A stretch of 34,927 bases of DNA from Chthoniobacterales bacterium (GTDB lineage Bacteria; Verrucomicrobiota; Verrucomicrobiia; Chthoniobacterales; UBA10450), in contig JACCXA010000157.1 of assembly GCA_013697365.1 (NCBI GenBank), positions 1-34,927 of the forward strand, read 5' to 3'. The notes under the pieces were generated by a model. It had not been told where the DNA came from, did not search any database, and worked only from the letters and a program-made list of their open reading frames with translations. Position 1 is the first letter of the stretch. Each line of letters starts with the position of its first letter. Positions 28,640 to 34,927 of the stretch are shown piece after piece. Made by a program: the position numbers and the translations under genes.

Positions 28640-29743
28640 ATGGAAGCGGACCAACTTACTATCGGCTTCGTCCGGCGTGGTTACGCGCGCGCCGGAGGGG
28701 CGGAGGCGTATCTCCAGCGGCTCGCGAAGGGTGTGCGATCGGCGGGGCACGTTCTGCGGTTAGCGACAACGGACGAATGGCCGGAAAATGACTGGCCGTT
28801 TGGTCAGATCACGCGTTTGGCCGGCCAGACGCCCACGCAATTCGCCGACGCTTTCGAAGCCATTCGGCCGGCTTGGGGTTGCGATGTCGTGCTGAGCCTC
28901 GAACGGATTTGGCAATGTGATATCTACCGCGCCGGGGACGGCGTGCACCGCGCCTGGCTTGTGCGACGCCGGGAGCATGACAGCGTCTTGCGGAAACTGC
29001 GGGGCATCTTCAATCGCAAGCATCGCGGAATCCTTCGTCTGGAAGAATCTCTTTTCGGTCACGGCGGGGCGCGGCGCGTGATCGCTAACTCCGAGATGGT
29101 GCAGCGCGAGATTGTGCGGCTCTACGGCTGCCCGGCAGACCAGATCGATGTCGTCCGCAATGGCGTGCCGGTGGACCAATTCCGCTTCACGGCAGATTCC
29201 CGCAGGCGGAGCCGGGCTGCCTTCGGGCTCACCGACGATGCTCTGGCCGTGCTGTTCGTCGGCTCCGGGTGGGGACGCAAGGGACTGAAGTTCGCGATCA
29301 AGGCCGTCGAAGCCTGCCGCGACCCGCGAATGCAGCTGCTCGTCGCCGGACGCGGCAACCGCGCAGAATACAGCTCCCCCAGTTTGCGTTTGCTTGGCGT
29401 AGTGGAGGATCTGCCGGCTCTCTACGCAGCAGCAGACATCTTTTTGCTGCCGACCATTTACGATCCATTTTCCAACGCCTCTCTCGAAGCGCTCGCCGCG
29501 GGCCTTCCGGTCGTGACCACGTCAGCAAATGGATTCGCCGAGATTGTAGAGGAAGGGATTCAAGGCAGCATCGCCGGCAATCCTGCCGACATCGACGCGC
29601 TAACGGGTGCCTTGAAATTCTGGTCGGATCCCGCTCGAAGAGAGGCTGCGCGCCCGCGCTGTCATGCGCTTGCGGCACAATTCGACATCTCGCGAAATGT
29701 GCAGGAAACGCTTGGGATTCTCCTGCAGTGCGCACGCCGCTGA
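28640..29743 (+). CDS. glycosyltransferase family 4
   Basis: GFVRRGYARAGGAEAYLQRLAKGV..., VIANSEMVQREIVRLYGCPADQIDVVRNGVPVDQF..., FLLPTIYDPFSNASLEALAAGLPVVTTSANGFAEIV. Confidence 0.94.
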   Translation: MEADQLTIGFVRRGYARAGGAEAYLQRLAKGVRSAGHVLRLATTDEWPENDWPFGQITRLAGQTPTQFADAFEAIRPAWGCDVVLSLERIWQCDIYRAGDGVHRAWLVRRREHDSVLRKLRGIFNRKHRGILRLEESLFGHGGARRVIANSEMVQREIVRLYGCPADQIDVVRNGVPVDQFRFTADSRRRSRAAFGLTDDALAVLFVGSGWGRKGLKFAIKAVEACRDPRMQLLVAGRGNRAEYSSPSLRLLGVVEDLPALYAAADIFLLPTIYDPFSNASLEALAAGLPVVTTSANGFAEIVEEGIQGSIAGNPADIDALTGALKFWSDPARREAARPRCHALAAQFDISRNVQETLGILLQCARR

Positions 29744-29793
29744 GGGGCACAAGACTGTCGGCGCGAACGAGGCCGCGATTTGCCCGCCGCCCG

Positions 29794-30132
29794 CTACGCA
29801 GCAAGCGCAGCTTCGGCGTCGGCGAAGATCCGGAAGACCTGATCGAGCCGTGCGATCTCGAAGATCGGGCGCACACTATTCTGCAGGCCGGCGAGAGCGA
29901 ACTTCCCGCCGTAGTTGTCGACCATCTGCATCGCTTCAATCAGGACGGCGAGACCGGAACTGTCGATATAGCTCACCTGCGAAAGATCCACGACAAGCTG
30001 CTTTGGCTTTTCCTTGATCATCGCGTTCAGCGACGCGGCGATTCGTGGGGAGACATGCAGATCTATTTCACCCTCGAGCGGAAGGACGTTGGGGCGTTCG
30101 GTTGAGGACATGGTCATGGCAGGCTCCGGCAA
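29794..30132 (-). CDS. STAS domain anti-sigma factor antagonist
   Basis: NVLPLEGEIDLHVSPRIAASLNAMIKEKPKQLVVDLSQVSYIDSSGLAVLIEAMQMVDNYGGKFALAGLQNSVRPIFEIARLDQVFRIF. Confidence 0.92.
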   Translation of the reverse strand: MPEPAMTMSSTERPNVLPLEGEIDLHVSPRIAASLNAMIKEKPKQLVVDLSQVSYIDSSGLAVLIEAMQMVDNYGGKFALAGLQNSVRPIFEIARLDQVFRIFADAEAALAA

Positions 30133-30162
30133 GATGTCACTCTCCGGGCCGTCGTCAATCTG

Positions 30163-30873
30163 TCACCAATCGAGCTGCGCGATCACGTCATCGACGTGCG
30201 AGAAATCATCGAAGAGAAAATCCGGCGCGTGCAGGGCCAGCTGTTCGCGCGTCCATCGTCCGGTCGCGACGGCGATCGTGCGTGCCCCGAAGATTTTACC
30301 GCAGGCGATGTCGTGGCCCGTGTCGCCGATCACGTCGATCCGCCCCGCTTCGAACTCATGGCTGTGCGTTTCCTTCGCTCGGGCACGGGCGAACGCGCCC
30401 AGCTCATTGCGGTCGTGGTGGTCATCCGCGAAGGCGCCGAATTCGAAATAATCCCAGAGGCCGTATCGCCGGAGTTTCAACTCCGCGCCGCGACGGAGGT
30501 TTCCGGTCAGCAATGCGAGCACGCGCTCGGGCTTGGGTCGCATCTGATTCAATATTTCCTTCACTCCGGGGAGGACATGCCCGCTGACTTGCGGAAGCAG
30601 TTCGGCGAGGTTCGTGAGGTATTCTTCCAGGAACTCGGCGGTACGGTCCGGTGTCGGTTCGACTCCGTGTTTGCACAGGATGCTGGTCGCAATGGCAGTG
30701 TCCGTACGGCCCGCGATTTCGATATCCCGCAAATCACTTTCTTCTCCGAAGCGTTCCTGCACCAGCCGGTGCAACGCTTTCTCGCCGGCTCCCCCTGATG
30801 TGATCAGCGTCGCGTCAATATCCCAGAGCAGGAGGCGTTTGTTGTGGGTCATGCTGAGCAAGGGTCGAGACAT
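30163..30873 (-). CDS. HAD family hydrolase
   Basis: RLLLWDIDATLITSGGAGEKAL, ERVLALLTGNLRRGAELKL, IDVIGDTGHDIACGKIFGARTIAVATG. ATG at 30852 is an alternative start. Confidence 0.92.
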   Translation of the reverse strand: MSRPLLSMTHNKRLLLWDIDATLITSGGAGEKALHRLVQERFGEESDLRDIEIAGRTDTAIATSILCKHGVEPTPDRTAEFLEEYLTNLAELLPQVSGHVLPGVKEILNQMRPKPERVLALLTGNLRRGAELKLRRYGLWDYFEFGAFADDHHDRNELGAFARARAKETHSHEFEAGRIDVIGDTGHDIACGKIFGARTIAVATGRWTREQLALHAPDFLFDDFSHVDDVIAQLDW

Positions 30874-31017
30874 CTCTCACTGCGTTAGAGCGTGTCATCT
30901 CGCCCCTTCGCGTCGGGAAGAGAGACGACGAGTCTGTGGAAAAAGCCTGTCACGCGTGAGATGGCCCGCGGATCGGTCGAGATGAGATCCCCTTGCCTAC
31001 ACCACGGAAACCAGCCT

Positions 31018-31530
31018 CTACGGAATCGTCGGTGGCCGCATCTGCACCAGCGAAAGCAAACTGGCCACCAAGGCAAGGATCGCCAACGCGGCGGCGGCAA
31101 GGAGCGCCGTGCGCACTGGATCCTTCTCCTCCTTTCGCTTCGGGAAGGGCGAGGCATTCGCGAAACCCTCCGGACGCGCGCTTACCTCAGCCGGGAGTGC
31201 TTCGGCTTCGCTCAAGGCAGGCAACGGCGCCACTTCTTCCGCCATCTCACATTCGAAACACGCCTCGACCTTTCCGAAAGTGATGCGATCGCCAATGCGG
31301 AGTGCGACGCTCGTTACGGTTTCGCCATTCACGCGGGTGCCATTCGTCGAATCCAGGTCCTGTAAATGGAACGTCTCGCCGACCTGATGCATCTGCGCGT
31401 GTCGCCCAGAGACAGAGGGATCTTCGATCTGAATCACATTATCCGCGGCGCGCCCGATCGTGATCAGCTCTGCGGCCAATTCGTGCGTGGCCGAGCCCGG
31501 CGCGCCCGGGAGCAGGATCAACTTCGACAT
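31018..31530 (-). CDS. FHA domain protein with C-terminal TM segment
   Basis: ELITIGRAADNVIQIEDPSVSGRHAQMHQVGETFHLQDLDSTNGTRVNGETVTSVALRIGDRITFGK...ALLAAAALAILALVASLLSLV. Confidence 0.94.
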   Translation of the reverse strand: MSKLILLPGAPGSATHELAAELITIGRAADNVIQIEDPSVSGRHAQMHQVGETFHLQDLDSTNGTRVNGETVTSVALRIGDRITFGKVEACFECEMAEEVAPLPALSEAEALPAEVSARPEGFANASPFPKRKEEKDPVRTALLAAAALAILALVASLLSLVQMRPPTIP

Positions 31531-31676
31531 CTGCTGCTTGCCTTATCAGTCGCGAAGCTGGATGGCAATCGGCCTCTCCAGCCGAAAGCCAGGCGGCAGC
31601 GTGATATTTGCCGGCCACTCCGTCGGACCCTGCCTCGTTGACCTCCCGGAAGCGCGCTCGCATAGTGTCGCCCCTC

Positions 31677-33473
31677 ATGTCCATCGAGCTCACGCGCAAC
31701 TTCTGCATCATCGCGCATATCGATCATGGGAAGACTACTTTGTCGGATCGTTTGCTCGAGCGGACGGGCACGATTCAGGACCGCGAACGGCAGGATCAAC
31801 TACTCGATTCGATGGACCTCGAGCGCGAGCGTGGGATCACGATCAAGGCCCATCCGGTGGCGATGCGCTACACCGCGAAGGACGGGAAAGAATACCGCTT
31901 AAACCTCTCCGATACTCCCGGGCACGTCGACTTTGCCTACGAAGTTTCTCGCTCACTCGCGGCCTGCGAAGGCGCGCTCCTCATTGTCGACGCCGCGCAG
32001 GGCGTGGAGGCGCAAACCGTGGCCAACGTGCACCTCGCGCATAAGCAAGGCCTCACGATCGTACCGGTGATCAACAAGATCGATTTGCCGAATGCCGACA
32101 TTCCCGCAGTCCATCGCCAGATCGAAGAAATCCTTCAGATTCCGGCCGAGGAAGCGATCGATTGCAGCGCGAAGATGGGCATCGGGATCGAGGAGATTCT
32201 CGAAGCGGTCGTGCTGCGGATTCCACCTCCGGCCGTCCCGAAAGACGACACCTTGCGCGCGCTCGTTTTCGATTCCGTCTTCGATGTCTACCGCGGCGTC
32301 GTAGCCTACGTGCGTGTGATGTCGGGCAGCATGGTGGTCGACCAGCAGGTGCGGATGATGAACAACGACTCGCGGCACGAGATCAAGGAAGTGGGTGTCT
32401 TCACGCCGAAGATGTTCCCGCAGGCGAAGCTAAACGCGGGCGATGTCGGCTATTTCATCGCAAACATCAAGACGACCGCCGACATCAAAATCGGCGATAC
32501 GATCACGGATCTGCGCAATCCGGCAAAGGAGCCGCTCCCGGGGTTCCAGGAGATTCACCCGATGGTCTTTAGCGGGATCTACCCGATTAACACCGCGGAT
32601 TTCGAGCATTTAAAAACAGCGATCGGCAAGCTGCGCCTGAACGACTCGGCTTTCATCTACCAACCGGAAAGCTCGGTGGCGCTCGGCTTCGGTTTTCGCT
32701 GCGGTTTCCTTGGCCTGCTCCACATGGAGATCATCCAGGAGCGTCTCCGGCGCGAGTACGACATGGATATCATCGCCACGTCACCCAGCGTGGTTTACGA
32801 AATTCTGACGACACGCGGCGAAACGGTCCTGGTCGATAACCCCGCGCATCTCCCGGACCCGAGTATCATCGACGAAATCCGCGAGCCCATCGTGAAGGCC
32901 TACGTGCTTTGCCCGAACGAGAGCATCGGCGACATCCTCCAGCTCATTTTGGAAAAGCGCGGCACGATGGACCACACCGAGACGCTCGACACGCGGCGCG
33001 TGATGCTGCATTGCGAGCTCCCGCTCAATGAAATCCTCGTCGACTTCAACGACAAGATTAAGAGCATTACGCGCGGCTACGGCTCGATGGATTACGAGCA
33101 TGCCGGGTATCGCGCGGCGAAGCTCGTGAAACTTGATCTGCTCGTAAACGGCGAGCCGGTGGATGCGTTCTCCATGATCGTGCATCGCGAACGGGCCGAG
33201 GCGCGTGGCCGGCAGCTGGCGGCGAAGTTAAAAGAAGTGATTCCGAGCCAGCTCTACCAGGTCGCCATCCAGGCCGCCATCGGTGGCAAGATCATCGCGC
33301 GCGAGAGCGTTTCGGCTTTGCGAAAAGACGTGACCGCAAAATGCTACGGCGGCGATATCACGCGCAAACGCAAGCTCCTGGAAAAGCAAAAGGAAGGGAA
33401 AAAGCGGATGAAGAGCATTGGCAAGATCAACATCCCGCAGGAAGCGTTCATTCAGGTTTTGAAGACGCAGTAG
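31677..33473 (+). CDS. lepA: elongation factor 4 (LepA GTPase)
   Basis: MSIELTRNFCIIAHIDHGKTTLSDRLLERTG, LNLSDTPGHVDFAYEVSRSLAACEGALL, VINKIDLPNAD, C-terminal DVTAKCYGGDITRKRKLLEKQKEGKKRMKSIGKINIPQEAFIQVL. Confidence 0.98.
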   Translation: MSIELTRNFCIIAHIDHGKTTLSDRLLERTGTIQDRERQDQLLDSMDLERERGITIKAHPVAMRYTAKDGKEYRLNLSDTPGHVDFAYEVSRSLAACEGALLIVDAAQGVEAQTVANVHLAHKQGLTIVPVINKIDLPNADIPAVHRQIEEILQIPAEEAIDCSAKMGIGIEEILEAVVLRIPPPAVPKDDTLRALVFDSVFDVYRGVVAYVRVMSGSMVVDQQVRMMNNDSRHEIKEVGVFTPKMFPQAKLNAGDVGYFIANIKTTADIKIGDTITDLRNPAKEPLPGFQEIHPMVFSGIYPINTADFEHLKTAIGKLRLNDSAFIYQPESSVALGFGFRCGFLGLLHMEIIQERLRREYDMDIIATSPSVVYEILTTRGETVLVDNPAHLPDPSIIDEIREPIVKAYVLCPNESIGDILQLILEKRGTMDHTETLDTRRVMLHCELPLNEILVDFNDKIKSITRGYGSMDYEHAGYRAAKLVKLDLLVNGEPVDAFSMIVHRERAEARGRQLAAKLKEVIPSQLYQVAIQAAIGGKIIARESVSALRKDVTAKCYGGDITRKRKLLEKQKEGKKRMKSIGKINIPQEAFIQVLKTQ

Positions 33474-33711
33474 GCGGGCGATAGTCCGCAGCGCTCCTAG
33501 CGCTCGCGCAGAGTTCGGCGCGAGAGCCTCAAACCGGCAGAAAATGCTTGCCTTCCGGAAGCACAAGGCAGAAGAATCCTGGAAACCAACCGAGAATCTG
33601 ATGGGAAACCACTTTTCTTGAAGCGCGGATCCTAAAGTGTGGATCCACAAGAAAACAAGATCCCACCAGAATCGGTAAAATCAGAAAGGATGCACTCAAT
33701 CCCCCCAACAA

Positions 33712-34449
33712 GTGCATTCATTTTGGGCGGCTCGTTACCTGATCGCGCTTTTAGCTGTCGGGGCTTCTTCGGTCGGTCACGCCATCACCATCAATACGAC
33801 AGACCCAGGCGTCATCAGTACGTTTCAGACTGGCGCCGCGATCGAAACGTTCGACACCCTCTCCGGACTTAGTATTACGAGCTACGCGTCAGTAGCCGTC
33901 CCCGCCGGGAACCAGTTTAGTTCCCGAAATCTGGCTAATCCAAACTTACCAGCATTCAATAGCGGCGGCGCTACATTTACCAATCCTGCTGCGAATCCGG
34001 GGACCCCAATCGGGATTTTCGATCCGGCCGGGGCCATAGCCGCGGAATTCCGCTCGGCGAACAATGTTGCCGGCCCGCTCGAAGTTGGAAGCGACCAGGC
34101 GTTTGGCGCTGGATTCATGGAGGTCATCTTTCTAAACGCGGTCTCCAAAGTGGGATTCTGGGTAACTCATGGGACGGTTCAACTCATTCTGAAGGACACC
34201 AGCAATACGAACCTCGCAAGCGGCGATTTTACCGTCACTGGCAATCAGGGATTCTTCATCGGCATTGACAGGGGCGTCGCGGACATTGGGGGAATCACAT
34301 TGATAGGGGGTAATGTCTCATTTACGATCGACGATTTTACGAGTTCTGCTTCCACCCCCACCGCCACCGTTCCCGATGTCGGGAGCACGCTGTCGCTCCT
34401 GGGTATGGCTTTCGCTGGTTTGACGTGGTGTGCCCGCCGCCGCGTGTAA
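33712..34449 (+). CDS. VPDSG-CTERM-like sorting domain secreted protein
   Basis: N-terminal signal MHSFWAARYLIALLAVGASSVGHAITIN (GTG start); C-terminus ATVPDVGSTLSLLGMAFAGLTWCARRRV = VPDxGST + TM + Arg cluster. Confidence 0.82.
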   Translation: MHSFWAARYLIALLAVGASSVGHAITINTTDPGVISTFQTGAAIETFDTLSGLSITSYASVAVPAGNQFSSRNLANPNLPAFNSGGATFTNPAANPGTPIGIFDPAGAIAAEFRSANNVAGPLEVGSDQAFGAGFMEVIFLNAVSKVGFWVTHGTVQLILKDTSNTNLASGDFTVTGNQGFFIGIDRGVADIGGITLIGGNVSFTIDDFTSSASTPTATVPDVGSTLSLLGMAFAGLTWCARRRV

Positions 34450-34646
34450 AGAACCCACCGTCTCCACATCCTCAGCCCGGTTGGGGCGACATCTTTCAGA
34501 CAATGCCGCTCCTGGCGTAGCTTGGAAATTCATTTCACGGGCGTTGTCCAGATACCAGATATCCAAATCGAGGTCGGCCTGCCCAGGCCACGGATAACCT
34601 TAATACCGGTGCTGGCCGCACGCTCTGCGACGTGATGCCGGCGTAT

Positions 34647-34806
34647 ATTGGCGCTCGGTTGCGAGAAACGATCATCGCCCCGCGGAAGTGTCTTCGCGCC
34701 CTGCATGATGTGACGCGAAAGTGCTTCGGCGGCGACATTACGCCCAAAGCAAGCTCCTCGAGAGGAGCAACATCCAGCAGGAGCCCTCATCCAGGCGCAA
34801 ACGCAG
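34647..34806 (+). pseudogene. lepA 3'-end relic (LepA C-terminal domain fragment)
   Basis: Translation ..IIAPRKCLRALHDVTRKCFGGDITPK vs LepA IIARESVSALRKDVTAKCYGGDITRK; nucleotide match at 34707-34758 and again at 34769-34806 (AACATCCAGCAGGAG...ACGCAG vs lepA AACATCCCGCAGGAA...ACGCAG). Confidence 0.75.
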
Positions 34807-34927
34807 CAGCCGTTCATCGCAAGTTGGCGCGCTGCCATCTTGAGGCCGGCGAAGCGCGCCGAAGGAGTCGCACCGTATGATTTCGATCGCCTTTCGCGGA
34901 TGTTTGACGCCCCGACTCGGGTGAGGT

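Noticed and set aside
29269-30105. 278-aa plus-strand ORF
   Set aside because: Out-of-frame overlap of the GT4 gene and antisense of STAS; both overlapped genes are clear.

Overview
A 34.9-kb, GC-rich, gene-dense chromosomal window. The window-end protein has a VPDSG-CTERM-like C-terminus and the intergenic repeats have a particular style; together they suggest Verrucomicrobiota (inferred from content, not proven). Main gene content: partial ZnuD-like TonB-dependent receptor, SAM methyltransferase, NitT/TauT-type ABC operon, priA, lytic transglycosylase, polX, HTTM protein, GNAT, GH15, tandem CNNM/CBS proteins, DUF309, TauE/SafE permease, DUF255 thioredoxin-like protein, PHP phosphoesterase, DUF1802, an MsbA-like exporter with glycosyltransferases, STAS, HAD, FHA, lepA and a VPDSG-CTERM-like secreted protein. 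No tRNA, rRNA or CRISPR was recognised. Most interesting observations: (1) a ~0.5-kb cassette carrying a four-helix-bundle (S23/IVP-like) ORF, bounded by inverted arrays of a 7-bp repeat (AACATCG, translating as NIEHRTS / FDVRCSM), inserted in the ABC operon, with ORF-less copies at two other intergenic sites; (2) hairpin repeats whose first bases (GTAG) supply the TAG stop codon of at least eight unrelated genes; (3) a decayed copy of the lepA 3' end about 1.2 kb downstream of intact lepA; (4) a second inverted short-period (hexamer) repeat between glycosyltransferase genes; (5) a gene with two compensating frameshifts. Homology calls are from reading the translations; no database search was run.
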